Below, one piece after another: positions 9,151 through 17,360 of a stretch of 64,000 bases of DNA. The notes under the pieces are model-generated. The model searched no databases. It had not been told where the DNA came from and saw only the letters and a list, made by a program, of their open reading frames with translations. This DNA is from PALSA-968 sp964387075 (GTDB lineage: Bacteria; Bacteroidota; Bacteroidia; B-17B0; Aurantibacillaceae): contig CAYLVB010000012.1 of the NCBI GenBank assembly GCA_964387075.1, forward strand, positions 104,744-168,743, written 5' to 3'. A program made the position numbers and the translations under genes. Every line of letters starts with the position of its first letter. The first letter of the stretch is position 1.

Positions 9151-9525
9151 ATGAAAAAGAAAGCACCCCTTGCCGGTAAAAACCGACCCGCTAAAAAAGA
9201 GAAAAAAGAAAGCCCTTTCCCGGTTGTTGCCATTGGTGCCTCGGCCGGCGGTCTTGAAGCGTTTTCCCTATTATTAGAAAGTCTTTCTGAAAGAACAGGC
9301 ATGGCCTTTATCTATGTACAGCATCTGAGACCCGATCATAAAAGCGTACTTACTGAGATACTATCGAAGAAGACAAAAATGAAAGTGCAGACCATCACGG
9401 ATATGGAGCTGATGAAGCCGAATAATATCTACTCAGGGAATCACAACCTGAATTTGATAGCAAGAAATCTAAGGCGTTATCAGATGATGACAAAACACGC
9501 AGACTTCAAATTGTCTATTGGATAG
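9151..9525 (+). pseudogene. Broken CheB-type methylesterase start of a sensor-kinase hybrid
   Basis: The first 94 codons (9151-9432) are the start of a CheB methylesterase domain: FPVVAIGASAGG with the catalytic Ser31, and YVQHLRPDHKS with the catalytic His58, then LTEILSKKTKMKVQTITD and MKPNNIY. The family continues after this with 'VIPPN' and the catalytic Asp, but here the sequence changes abruptly at about 9433 to unrelated AT-rich DNA and stops at 9525. The matching 3' end, a histidine-kinase ATPase tail, lies at 12731-12919 in the same orientation. The 4-bp gap to the response regulator shows this was one operon. Confidence 0.85.
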
Positions 9526-9587
9526 TTGGAATTATTGGAACTTTAGGCACTTTAACCTTTGGAGTAATTGCCCTTTTTAAAAAATAA
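9435..9587 (+). pseudogene. 3' fragment of a gene for a membrane-anchored protein
   Basis: An open frame different from the CheB frame begins at the left junction and ends with TAA at 9585-9587. It encodes a polar, charged run (SKKSKALSDDDKTRRL) followed by one clear transmembrane helix (IVYWIVGIIGTLGTLTFGVI) and a terminal ALFKK. No start codon exists in frame, so it looks like the tail of a longer gene truncated when the segment was inserted. It converges on the HEPN-type gene with only 2 bp between stops. Confidence 0.5.
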
Positions 9588-9589
9588 TT

Positions 9590-11482
9590 CTATTCTCTTT
9601 TTTTAATTAGTATAGCAATTCTTAGTAAAACGCTAAGAACAAGAACTGCCTTGTCGGGTGAATAATCTTCTAAATCTAAATGTGCATGCGCTACCACGTT
9701 CCGGATATTTGGACCAGCTTTGCTATTCATGATGAAATCTACGAATATTAGATGATCCAGTAGCATTGTCTTATCCTCTTCTTCTAGGTTTTTTTCTTCT
9801 TCAATAAGCTTAAAAATATCAGACATCAATATTCCAAAGGTCTTTTCTTCCACAGTACCGTCTTCCTTTATTCTTGAGGTGAGAATTTTGAATTTTTCCT
9901 CACAAATTAGTCGAAGTATATATTCAACTTTAGGGGTTAAGGAATCTATTGAGCATACATAGCTTGGATTGCCCCCATTATTGGCTAAGGAAAGATTCAG
10001 CTGACTGAAAAACAGTTTAATTGGTTCGTCTAGCAATTTCGCAACAACTACCTTCCTAGTAAAGCCATTATAGACCTTCACTATTTCTTCTCCGTACCAA
10101 GTATTGCTCGATAACCACTTTATAATAAATTCAGCAGTTATTTTATTTGCGCGCACTGCCTCATAAAAATAAGAAGCATGTATTTGCAAGTCAATTTGGG
10201 TGAGTAGTTCATACATCTGATAAAATGATACTCTGTCATCTTCAGATTGCGCTCCTATAGTTATATTGTTATTCCCGTGTTTATCATAAATATCTACTGA
10301 AAGCATCCTTGAGAGGCTGAAATTTGTATCTTCGCTTTCCATTTTTTTAATCATAGAGAAAGTTGGAATCATTTCTCCGTATGCAATTCGTTTTAAAAGA
10401 AACTCAGGTTCTTTAGTTGAAACTTCCTCGTCTCTTTGTTTTTCTTTTGCCTTTGTGAACTCATCAACTGCAGGAAAGGACATTTTACCAAAATTCATTT
10501 CCTTTTTTGCTTTCGTAAAAGCCTCATGTATTTCGTTAACTTTTTGCTCATCCCCTATCAATTTATAATACTTTATGGCTGAAATATAAAATTTAGGGGC
10601 CACCATACCTTTCCTCTTTTCAGCTTCGGCAACATAACAATCAGCACATAATCTATACCAAGGGTCAGTTTCTTCTTTTAACTTTGCGGCTAAATGCACC
10701 GCGTTTTTAGCAATATCAATTGCATTATGGTTGTCAGTATTTTTGAATTCAACTGCAATCTCCCAGTTTTTTTTCAAAATTGGCTTTAGGCCATATTCAG
10801 AAAATTCCGAGAAATGTTCGTGTAATAACCGAGTATAACTAAAAAGGAGATGCCTAGTGCCTTCTTTGTTTTTATCCCAACTGGACAGTTTGTCATAAAT
10901 AAAATTTCTAACTTGCTTATAAAACGGCACCATTTCCTTTACATTTCTTCTTTGATGAGCTAAAAGAAAAACATCTTTTGTTAGGGAAGTTAAATAGGTA
11001 ACGTAATGCTTCTTTTTATTTATTTTGTCATCAATTGCCTTAGCGTAGTATGCATCCATTAAAGCAAACATAGATTTCAAAACCTCTGCAACAAACTGAT
11101 TATCTCTTTTTTTCTTAGACTGAATTAAAAATATCCCGTATTTATATCGGATATAATCATTCTTGGATTCATCGAATCTCTTTAAAATATATTCAAAATC
11201 AGCATCTGCATATTTTGTTATGTCCGGCCATTGAACTAAAATTTCCACTGCACCATTTGGTAATTTTCTCCCCTCAGTTGAAGCCGGCTCTATTCCTCTC
11301 TCCATTGATACACTAAAGTGTAATTGTTCATATTCCAAGGTTAGCAAACGATGTTCTTCATCAGTTCCTTCTTTTTTGCACTCGCCCCCCAATCTATTCA
11401 ATTCATCTCTTAGGTTTGAATAATCACCGTAGTCTAGTTTTGAGGAATCTAATTTTGAAGTGTATGTGTTAAGAAGTTTCAA
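9590..11482 (-). CDS. Large helical protein with C-terminal HEPN-type Rx4H motif (DUF4209-like)
   Basis: 630 residues, cytosolic, almost wholly alpha-helical and rich in Lys/Glu. The last ~110 residues show helix-EEKTFGILMSDIFKLIEE-helix followed by NIRNVVAHAHLDL, in which R594-N-V-V-A-H599 fits the Rx4-6H catalytic motif of HEPN ribonucleases. The arrangement recalls DUF4209 proteins; I assign that only tentatively. The middle (about residues 130-330) is TPR/HEAT-like. It overlaps the upstream membrane-protein gene by 4 bp (ATGA). HEPN proteins are common effectors in phage defence and toxin-antitoxin systems, so a defence role is plausible but inferred. Confidence 0.65.
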   Translation of the reverse strand: MKLLNTYTSKLDSSKLDYGDYSNLRDELNRLGGECKKEGTDEEHRLLTLEYEQLHFSVSMERGIEPASTEGRKLPNGAVEILVQWPDITKYADADFEYILKRFDESKNDYIRYKYGIFLIQSKKKRDNQFVAEVLKSMFALMDAYYAKAIDDKINKKKHYVTYLTSLTKDVFLLAHQRRNVKEMVPFYKQVRNFIYDKLSSWDKNKEGTRHLLFSYTRLLHEHFSEFSEYGLKPILKKNWEIAVEFKNTDNHNAIDIAKNAVHLAAKLKEETDPWYRLCADCYVAEAEKRKGMVAPKFYISAIKYYKLIGDEQKVNEIHEAFTKAKKEMNFGKMSFPAVDEFTKAKEKQRDEEVSTKEPEFLLKRIAYGEMIPTFSMIKKMESEDTNFSLSRMLSVDIYDKHGNNNITIGAQSEDDRVSFYQMYELLTQIDLQIHASYFYEAVRANKITAEFIIKWLSSNTWYGEEIVKVYNGFTRKVVVAKLLDEPIKLFFSQLNLSLANNGGNPSYVCSIDSLTPKVEYILRLICEEKFKILTSRIKEDGTVEEKTFGILMSDIFKLIEEEKNLEEEDKTMLLDHLIFVDFIMNSKAGPNIRNVVAHAHLDLEDYSPDKAVLVLSVLLRIAILIKKRE

Positions 11483-12543
11483 GTCGTTGTAAATTTAATT
11501 TTGCTCCGAAGCCTTTCTCTCCTCTGAATTATATACCAAGCTTCTTCTAGTCCGCTAAATATTTCTTTCTCACTTGTAGCATGAATATAAAGAAAGCCAT
11601 CAAGATTTTTAACAGACCTTTCCATATCCTGGGTTGGAGTAATATTAGAGATGCAAATTTCAATCAGGCCTTCTTCTCTTTTTCTCTCTGCCTTACCCCA
11701 CTTAATGAACGTATCTTCTAAAGCCATTTGGCCTAATATCTGGTTCCAATGATACATTGAGCGTACCCTTATTTCGGCAGGACCATAATTCATTCCCTCC
11801 TTCTTTTTAAGAAAAATGCTTTTAGCCTCAGTAGGTTTTTCAAAATACTGCATCAGTTCTTTATTTTCACAGATTGCGTTGAGAGCTTTTTGAGCGTACG
11901 CAATAGGCTCAAACTCTCGCTTCAGAGATTCTAAATTATCATATATATAGCCTTTCATTAAATGGAAGAAGGTACATCCAAGTAGAAAATTGACTAGCAT
12001 GATTGAGCAAACCCATATCTGCCAACGGGATAGTTGAACATCCTTTGTTAGAAGGAGTAAAACGAACACAACAAAGGATAAAACAAAGTATTCTCTTAAC
12101 CGGGAATGGTTTTCACTAATGAATTTATCAGTTTCCTCCTTATCTAACTCCATAAGTGCCTCCGAAAAAACAATAATATGCTTCTTTGGATTTAAGTATC
12201 CATAGCTCTCCTTTGCTACTCCAATAAAACTTAATATCTCCACAAATGTTTTTCGTTTGTTCCATGGCCAAGCTAGCAATCGAATAAGCAGGTCGCCAAT
12301 AATTACTTCCCCACAGAGCCTCCACAAAAGGTACCATACTACAAATATTCCTAAAAAAAAATAAATTAACTTGGTCGTAGATAAAGAGGGAGGTAGTGGA
12401 TCCTTTATGAGACTTTGAATGGAGAAACTATATCCAAATAATAAACAGGTAAAAAAGAAGGTGATTAAAAGCTTAAAGAGAAGTATTATAAGTTTCTCAA
12501 GTTTGGCAGGCTCTTCAGTAAGTAGTTTGGCTAAATTATACAT
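11479..12543 (-). CDS. Hypothetical membrane protein, first gene of the HEPN operon
   Basis: About 354 residues. Four transmembrane helices in two pairs: LIILLFKLLITFFFTCLLFG and LIYFFLGIFVVWYLLWRL near the N-terminus, then YFVLSFVVFVLLLL and IWVCSIMLVNFLLGCTFF. These are followed by a soluble C-terminal half with IEICISNITPTQDMERSV and a Trp-containing helix (GLEEAWYIIQRRERLR). The start is placed at 12543 (MYNLAKLL) because a TATCTTTG -7 box lies directly upstream at 12547-12554; a TTG at 12558 would precede the promoter. No family recognised. The 4-bp overlap with the HEPN-type gene indicates a two-gene operon, perhaps membrane sensor plus cytosolic effector. Confidence 0.65.
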   Translation of the reverse strand: MYNLAKLLTEEPAKLEKLIILLFKLLITFFFTCLLFGYSFSIQSLIKDPLPPSLSTTKLIYFFLGIFVVWYLLWRLCGEVIIGDLLIRLLAWPWNKRKTFVEILSFIGVAKESYGYLNPKKHIIVFSEALMELDKEETDKFISENHSRLREYFVLSFVVFVLLLLTKDVQLSRWQIWVCSIMLVNFLLGCTFFHLMKGYIYDNLESLKREFEPIAYAQKALNAICENKELMQYFEKPTEAKSIFLKKKEGMNYGPAEIRVRSMYHWNQILGQMALEDTFIKWGKAERKREEGLIEICISNITPTQDMERSVKNLDGFLYIHATSEKEIFSGLEEAWYIIQRRERLRSKIKFTTT

Positions 12544-12546
12544 ACT

Positions 12547-12554
12547 CAAAGATA
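12547..12554 (-). promoter_or_regulatory. -7 promoter element of the membrane/HEPN operon
   Basis: TATCTTTG on the minus strand, ending 3 nt before the ATG at 12543, so the transcript would be nearly leaderless. The operon brought its own Bacteroidota-type promoter. Confidence 0.55.
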
Positions 12555-12590
12555 GCAAACTACCGTTTATCTTCTGCTAAAATAACCGCT

Positions 12591-12725
12591 TTAGAGAATT
12601 GTGTAGTTAAATCCCGTAACCTCTGCTAATTCATAAAAAACGTCGATTTCTATCGGGGTATTTTCCGTAATTGTTTTGAAGGAAATTTGAACTATATGCC
12701 AAAAACTTAAATCATTAAATTCGGT
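12591..12725 (-). pseudogene. 3' fragment of an unidentified gene cut at the right junction
   Basis: On the minus strand an open frame enters from the right junction and ends with TAA at 12591-12593. It reads EFNDLSFWHIVQISF, then KTITENTPIEIDVFYELAEV, then TGFNYTIL, a composition typical of real protein. No start is present. It shows that the foreign segment was cut out of a larger gene array before it arrived. Confidence 0.45.
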
Positions 12726-12730
12726 AATTT

Positions 12731-12919
12731 TTTTATCCGCAATACAGCGAACGGATCTTCGAAGTGTTCCAGCGCCTGCATAACCAGGAAGAGTATAAAG
12801 GCACGGGTATGGGGTTGGCCATCTGTAAACGGATCGTTGAAAATCACCAGGGACTAATTACCGCTACCGGTTTACCACATAAAGGAGCCCGGTTCGATAT
12901 TTATATTCCGGTAGTATAA
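12731..12919 (+). pseudogene. 3' end of the broken histidine-kinase hybrid (HATPase tail)
   Basis: 62 codons in the same orientation as the CheB fragment. They read YPQYSERIFEVFQRLHN, then GTGMGLAICKRIVENHQG, then GARFDIYIPVV: the F box, G2 box and last strand of a HisKA-type kinase ATPase domain. The GTGMGLAICKRIVE signature is unmistakable. No start codon or upstream domain remains, because DNA before about 12730 is foreign. With 9151-9432 this marks the two ends of one former CheB-CheR-PAS-kinase type gene; the middle domains are inferred from that family's usual order. Confidence 0.85.
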
Positions 12920-12946
12920 TTAGTGACCTTAAACAAGAACAGCTTG

Positions 12947-14668
12947 TTAAGGTTCGCGCTTCAGGAAAGCAAAGCCTCCTTTACGGTATATCTCTTTCAA
13001 TTCGGGAACAGCCTTAAGTCTTTCATCGGCTTCCGTTACTTTTACCGCAAAATAAGCGGGCTTATCGATCTTTTCGTAAAGCATCCAGTTCATGCTCATC
13101 AGGTTGAAAGAGAAGGCTGCCGCGTGTCCTTCCTTCATCATTCTATCCTCGCTCTGCTTAATATAAGAAAGCATGGCCGGTGAATTGTGTTGGGGCTGGC
13201 GGTTTGTGTAGAACATATAGGCGTAGCTTTTAAAACCTATCGTTTCCACGTAACAATCATTTCCCTGCAGGTTCTTGTAGAATTCGATCGCAGGTCCCTG
13301 CGAGTATTGCTCTATTTTAGGAGTGACCATCACTAAAAGCAGCCAAACGGTTATACCGCTTGTTAAGAAAAGCCCTATGGCCGCTTTTTCCATGCTTCCT
13401 TTGTAGAAACGGAATAAAAAGAAAAGTGCGCCAACCAAAAAGATCAGTCCCGCTAAAAACTCGTAGCCGCCCCACTCAACTTTGGTACTTAAACTGGCTA
13501 TGGCGAAATCATCATCAATTAATTTTGAATCGATGATCTGCTGTTTGAACTTTTCAATGAAAGGAATAGCCGTAAAAGCGATGCCGGCCAGAGCAATGAT
13601 AATAACACCTGCATAAAAAAGATAAAAGCTAAGCCTTTTTCCCTGCTGTACCATGTAGTACATGCTGTAAGCCGCCAGGTAGGTCATGGGAAAATAACAC
13701 ATACTGGAATAATGCACGATCTTGGTCTTCACAATGCTGAACAGTATCAAAACGGTCCAAAACAAAAAGAGCATCCATTTTTTGGTGAACAATTGATAAG
13801 GCGTATCGTTATCATACTTCTTATGCGCGGGAATGAAGAAAATAGAAGCCGGGAAACATCCTACCAGCAAAACCACGAAGTGATAAAAGAAAAATCCGCC
13901 GTGGTCAGAATCTTCGGTATTGAACAGCCTTGCCTGGTACACGAGGAACTCTTTCACCACATCGGCGTGCCCGCTAAGGATCTCAAAAATGAACCAGCTG
14001 AAACCCGTTAGCAGCAAAGTGAAAATGAAAAGCAACAGGTTTTTGATATTTGAGAAAAGTTTGATCTTTAATAAAAGCCAGGCGGCGGTCATGGTGATAC
14101 CAATGATCAGCAAAGCAACCGGGCCCTTGGTCAGGACTGCCAGTCCGCCAAAAATTCCGGCGTAAATGGGTCGCTTGCTTATTTTATCAGGAACATTGTT
14201 GTTGAACCACTGAATAAGGTTGTAAACGCTTAGAAAAATAAAAAGATTGAACCAGGGATCGATAATGCCCGATTTAAAATAAAGGAAGGGAAGAAAAGAC
14301 CCGGCATAAGCCAAAACCCAGAGCAGGCCGAAGCGATGGTCGTACATCTTTCTACCGATGCTGTAAATAAGATTTAAAGTAACGATGCCGCAAATAGCAT
14401 CTGGCAATCGGGCGGCGAACTCGTTCACGCCAAGCAATTTCATGCTCAGTGCCTGTAACCAGATGAAGAGTGGCGGCTTCTCCCAGAAAGGCTGGAAGTT
14501 CAGCTGCACACGGCTGTAATCGCCGGTAACGAGCATTTCGCGCGCGCACTCGGCAAAATTGATCTCGTCCCAGTCAAATAAATGCACTTTGCCCAGGAAC
14601 GGAATGAAGAGCAGGCCGCTTACCAGCGTGATGATGTAGTGCCAGGTATACGCCTTGTTATCCTTCAT
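12947..14668 (-). CDS. Glycosyltransferase family 39 (ArnT/PMT-like) membrane protein
   Basis: 573 residues with about eleven transmembrane helices and the GT-C fold signature near the N-terminus: LFDWDEINFAECAREMLVTGDY, containing the catalytic Asp-Glu pair, and WEKPPLFIWLQALSMKLLG. These enzymes move a sugar from a polyprenyl-phosphate carrier to a lipid or protein on the periplasmic side. The soluble C-terminal domain (about 430-573) includes QGPAIEFYKNLQGNDCYVET. It overlaps the PAP2 gene by 4 bp, so glycosyl transfer and lipid-phosphate hydrolysis are likely coupled. Confidence 0.9.
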   Translation of the reverse strand: MKDNKAYTWHYIITLVSGLLFIPFLGKVHLFDWDEINFAECAREMLVTGDYSRVQLNFQPFWEKPPLFIWLQALSMKLLGVNEFAARLPDAICGIVTLNLIYSIGRKMYDHRFGLLWVLAYAGSFLPFLYFKSGIIDPWFNLFIFLSVYNLIQWFNNNVPDKISKRPIYAGIFGGLAVLTKGPVALLIIGITMTAAWLLLKIKLFSNIKNLLLFIFTLLLTGFSWFIFEILSGHADVVKEFLVYQARLFNTEDSDHGGFFFYHFVVLLVGCFPASIFFIPAHKKYDNDTPYQLFTKKWMLFLFWTVLILFSIVKTKIVHYSSMCYFPMTYLAAYSMYYMVQQGKRLSFYLFYAGVIIIALAGIAFTAIPFIEKFKQQIIDSKLIDDDFAIASLSTKVEWGGYEFLAGLIFLVGALFFLFRFYKGSMEKAAIGLFLTSGITVWLLLVMVTPKIEQYSQGPAIEFYKNLQGNDCYVETIGFKSYAYMFYTNRQPQHNSPAMLSYIKQSEDRMMKEGHAAAFSFNLMSMNWMLYEKIDKPAYFAVKVTEADERLKAVPELKEIYRKGGFAFLKREP

Positions 14669-15330
14669 CCGAACAATTTGTAAATAGGCTTATCCAGTTT
14701 ACTGAATTTCTCAGCGCTTTTAGAATGATAGAAGAACCAGCACACAAGCGAAGAAAAACATACCGCGATGAAACTTCCGGCGGTAATGTCCTCAAAGAAG
14801 TGCTGCGACAAATAAACCCTTGAAAAAGCCACCAGCATGGCCATGAAAAAGAAAAAGACCTTCGACGATACCTTCTGCGACAAAAAACTCAAACAAAAGA
14901 ACAAAGCGAAAGCCGCGGTGGCGTGCCCCGATGGAAAGCTGTGATGAATGTGTTGTTCCTCGATAAGATCGGGGATCACCTGCAGCGGAACATAGATCTT
15001 CTCGAAATACAATTGAGGCCTGTCGGCATCACCAAAAAAAGCGTACTTGATGCCCTGGGTAAAGCCCGCGCTCAGCCCATAAGCCAGCAGGGTGGTCAAG
15101 CCTCTCCTGACATTGAAAATTAACAGGATGGCGCCTATACCCAGCACAAAAATGCCGTCGCCAAAATTGGTGAAATACTTAAAGAAAACGTTGAGGTAAG
15201 GATTAAGTAAGCCGTTGAAATAAAGATGCAGCTGTACTTTGTCGGTGATCGCTACGACCGTGCAGGCCGCTAAAAAGATGACCGCGTAGGGTATAAGGAA
15301 AGTTCTATTTTGAGAAAGCGTTTGGCGCAA
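14665..15330 (-). CDS. PAP2 family phosphatase
   Basis: 221 residues, six predicted transmembrane helices. All three PAP2 motifs are present: KYAFFGDADRP (motif 1, K-x6-RP type), HSFPSGHATAAF (motif 2) and SRVYLSQHFFEDITAG (motif 3, with the catalytic His and Asp). Members remove phosphate from undecaprenyl pyrophosphate, phosphatidic acid or lipid A. Given the overlapping GT39 gene downstream, a polyprenyl-phosphate or lipid A substrate is most likely. Start at 15330 (MRQTLSQN) gives a short cytosolic tail before helix 1. Confidence 0.92.
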   Translation of the reverse strand: MRQTLSQNRTFLIPYAVIFLAACTVVAITDKVQLHLYFNGLLNPYLNVFFKYFTNFGDGIFVLGIGAILLIFNVRRGLTTLLAYGLSAGFTQGIKYAFFGDADRPQLYFEKIYVPLQVIPDLIEEQHIHHSFPSGHATAAFALFFCLSFLSQKVSSKVFFFFMAMLVAFSRVYLSQHFFEDITAGSFIAVCFSSLVCWFFYHSKSAEKFSKLDKPIYKLFG

Positions 15331-15362
15331 AAGAAATTTTGCCTAAAGATACTCGGAAAAAC

Positions 15363-15653
15363 CTAAAGCAATACCAGTTCTTTTATCAACTCTTTTTTAA
15401 GATACTGGTTCACGTTCTTAATAAGCTGCGACTTCAAAAAATGCAATTCATTCTTAAGTGCCGAAGAATCTACCTGCAGGAACAAAGTGTGGTCTTTGAT
15501 GAACATGCGCTTGGTGTGTCTCGCTATCATCTCGCCGGCTATCTCTTTCCAGTGCACAATAAGTTCGGAAGTGTCTATTTTTTTTTCCAGCCGGTTCTGC
15601 TTTAAAAAGGCCTGTATCGCGTCGCCTAAACTGCTTAAATTCTGTTTGCTCAT
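15363..15653 (-). CDS. DUF721 / DciA-like protein
   Basis: 96 residues with the DUF721 pattern: LGDAIQAFLKQNRLEKKID at the start, VHWKEIAGEMIARHTKR in the middle, and LFLQVDSSALKNELHFLKSQ near the end. DciA proteins of this family help load the replicative helicase in bacteria without DnaC. The Bacteroidota version is this short KH-like form. The stop is 32 bp before the PAP2 start on the same strand. Confidence 0.88.
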   Translation of the reverse strand: MSKQNLSSLGDAIQAFLKQNRLEKKIDTSELIVHWKEIAGEMIARHTKRMFIKDHTLFLQVDSSALKNELHFLKSQLIKNVNQYLKKELIKELVLL

Positions 15654-15725
15654 TGCAGATACTAAATTACTGATTATTGATCCTTTGTACTGACTTGTTC
15701 AAAATTTAATGCTGTATTAAAAATT

Positions 15726-15748
15726 CCCCTCCTTCAAAAAAGGAGGGG
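15726..15748 (+). repeat. GC-rich hairpin, possible terminator
   Basis: Perfect arms CCCCTCCTT (15726-15734) and AAGGAGGGG (15740-15748), followed by CTTTT. No plus-strand gene ends here, so it may be a stray repeat hairpin. Confidence 0.45.
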
Positions 15749-15806
15749 CTTTTCAGGAAGGACGAAGTCCCTTCGAAAAAGCGGGGTGGTCCCCAGAAGG
15801 CCAAAG

Positions 15807-15838
15807 AAAAAGCCCCTCCGCAATGGCGAAAGGGCTTT
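15807..15838 (-). terminator. Terminator of rpsT
   Basis: On the minus strand AAAGCCC pairs with GGGGCTTT and is followed by TTC; it starts about 20 bp after the rpsT stop. Confidence 0.6.
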
Positions 15839-15858
15839 CAATATAGATGCAGTAACGC

Positions 15859-16113
15859 TTACTTCAAGCTGCTTACTTTTCTGGTAATTTTAGATTTTAA
15901 GTTAGCCGCTTTGTTCTTGTGGATCACCTTGCGTTTCGCGAGTTTATCCAGCATAGCGGTTACTTTAGGAAGCAGGGTAGCCGCTTCTTTCTTATCGGTG
16001 GTGTCACGCAGTTTTTTCAGCGTAGAACGGGTGGTTTTTGCCTGGTAACGGTTATGCAGCTTCTTGGTCTCTGTCTGCCTGATGCGTTTGATCGATGATT
16101 TATGGTTTGCCAT
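15859..16113 (-). CDS. rpsT: 30S ribosomal protein S20
   Basis: 84 residues, very basic, with the S20 pattern MANHKSSIKRIRQTETKK at the N-terminus, LKKLRDTTDKKEAATLLPK in the middle and HKNKAANLKSKITRKV at the end. It binds 16S rRNA early in small-subunit assembly. It is monocistronic, with a textbook promoter upstream (16134-16163) and a terminator downstream. Confidence 0.97.
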   Translation of the reverse strand: MANHKSSIKRIRQTETKKLHNRYQAKTTRSTLKKLRDTTDKKEAATLLPKVTAMLDKLAKRKVIHKNKAANLKSKITRKVSSLK

Positions 16114-16133
16114 TGTTCTTAATTATAGGGCTG

Positions 16134-16163
16134 CAAAGATAGGGCTTTTATTCACATTGACAA
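16134..16163 (-). promoter_or_regulatory. rpsT promoter, full Bacteroidota consensus
   Basis: On the minus strand TTG at 16161-16163 (-33), a 19-nt spacer, then TATCTTTG at 16134-16141 (-7). This is a complete match to TTTG/TTG-N19-TAnnTTTG and one of the best indications of the phylum. Confidence 0.85.
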
Positions 16164-16193
16164 GGGAATAACTAAAAAATCCGGTAAGGAATT

Positions 16194-17294
16194 ATGACCT
16201 TTTTTTCGCTTTTTTTGACCCTTATGAGGCTCATTTGGGGCATATTGGGTTTTTTGCCGGTTTCGGGTGTTTTTGGGCAGTTCGTGGTAGATAAGAACCT
16301 GGTTCCCAATGGCAGTTTCGAGAATTACAAGCGCAAGTCAGAGAACATCAAGAACGCCATTCCCTGGCAGGGTATAGCCACAGTAGATTATTACCAGGGC
16401 ACCCATCCCAAAGATACCAGCAGGTGCCGAGGGGCCCATGTGGGGGAATGTTTCGCGGGCCTCCGTTTCCAGAAGAAATACAAGGAGTTTTTGGAGGTAA
16501 AACTGGCCGAGCCCCTCAAGCCCCGGCAGAGCTACCAGTTCGAATGCTATATCAAACTGGCCACATGGAGCAACGCCCAACTGAAGTCTTTCGGGGTTTA
16601 TTTTTCGAAGGCGGGCATGCGGGCGGTCACATATCCCGAGAAGGATTACATGGTAGATACTGTATCGAAAAAAGGGGCTTTGGATGGACAGTATTGCTGG
16701 TTCAAAGTGAGAGGAGTTTATAAGGCCGGCGGGGGGGAAAAGTTCATCACCATAGGTAATTTCTCGCCCAATGTGCGCAAGGACATGCTGAAGATCACGT
16801 ACAAGCCGGGTTTCAAAGAAGCTTATTATTTTGTGGATGACGTGAGTTTAAAATGGATCAAACCCAAGGATGAGGATGTTAGAATTGTGGACCTCGACAG
16901 CATGAAACGCTACGAAAAGGATTCGGTGTTGCAGGTGAAGACCGACGCGCATGTAGGGGAGAAGATCACCCTCAAGGTTTCTTTTGAGTTGGGTAAGGCC
17001 TACTTGACCTCCGAATCCTTCCCGGAACTGAACAAACTGGCGCAATACATGTTTCGCCACTCAAATTTCGTTATTTCCATCAATGGGCATTCGGATAATT
17101 CCGGATCCAAACGCAAAAATCAACGTCTCTCCGAAGAGCGGGCGAGGGCTGTTTTTGAATACCTGATCACCAAGGGTGTGCAGAACAAAATGTACTACAA
17201 AGGCTACGGAGATGCCCTGCCCGTGGCCGATAATTCGACCGACGAGGGTAAGGCGAAGAACCGCAGGGTGGAGTTTGAGATAATGAAGGAGTGA
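16194..17294 (+). CDS. OmpA-family protein with N-terminal carbohydrate-binding-like domain
   Basis: 366 residues. A signal peptide (about 1-29, ending GVFGQ) is followed by a beta-sandwich domain resembling CBM/DUF642 modules. It begins NLVPNGSFENYKRKSEN and contains GECFAGLRF and YYFVDDVSLKWIKP, at about residues 30-225. The C-terminal OmpA peptidoglycan-binding domain (about 255-366) shows FVISINGHSDNSGSKRKNQ, LSEERARAVFEYLITKG and KNRRVEFEI. It probably anchors an outer-membrane or surface complex to peptidoglycan. It is divergent from rpsT. Confidence 0.88.
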   Translation: MTFFSLFLTLMRLIWGILGFLPVSGVFGQFVVDKNLVPNGSFENYKRKSENIKNAIPWQGIATVDYYQGTHPKDTSRCRGAHVGECFAGLRFQKKYKEFLEVKLAEPLKPRQSYQFECYIKLATWSNAQLKSFGVYFSKAGMRAVTYPEKDYMVDTVSKKGALDGQYCWFKVRGVYKAGGGEKFITIGNFSPNVRKDMLKITYKPGFKEAYYFVDDVSLKWIKPKDEDVRIVDLDSMKRYEKDSVLQVKTDAHVGEKITLKVSFELGKAYLTSESFPELNKLAQYMFRHSNFVISINGHSDNSGSKRKNQRLSEERARAVFEYLITKGVQNKMYYKGYGDALPVADNSTDEGKAKNRRVEFEIMKE

Positions 17295-17360
17295 TTTTCG
17301 ACCACTCAAAACCCTATTTATTTATTTTTTTGCTACTTTAACGGCTGTATTTTAGAACCC

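Larger units (their letters stand above)
9433..12730. mobile_element. Foreign AT-rich segment replacing the core of a CheB...HK gene
   Basis: Left edge about 9433, where the CheB reading stops matching its family; right edge about 12730, where the kinase ATPase reading resumes. Inside are a 3' gene fragment (+), two intact overlapping genes (-) and another 3' gene fragment (-) cut at the right edge. I see no integrase, transposase, terminal inverted repeat or target duplication, so it looks like replacement by recombination, not transposition. Edges are good to perhaps 10 bp. Confidence 0.7.

Noticed and set aside
9433..12730. Insertion sequence as the cause of the broken kinase gene
   Set aside because: No transposase, terminal inverted repeats or target duplication are seen; both edges cut through other genes, which fits recombination better.
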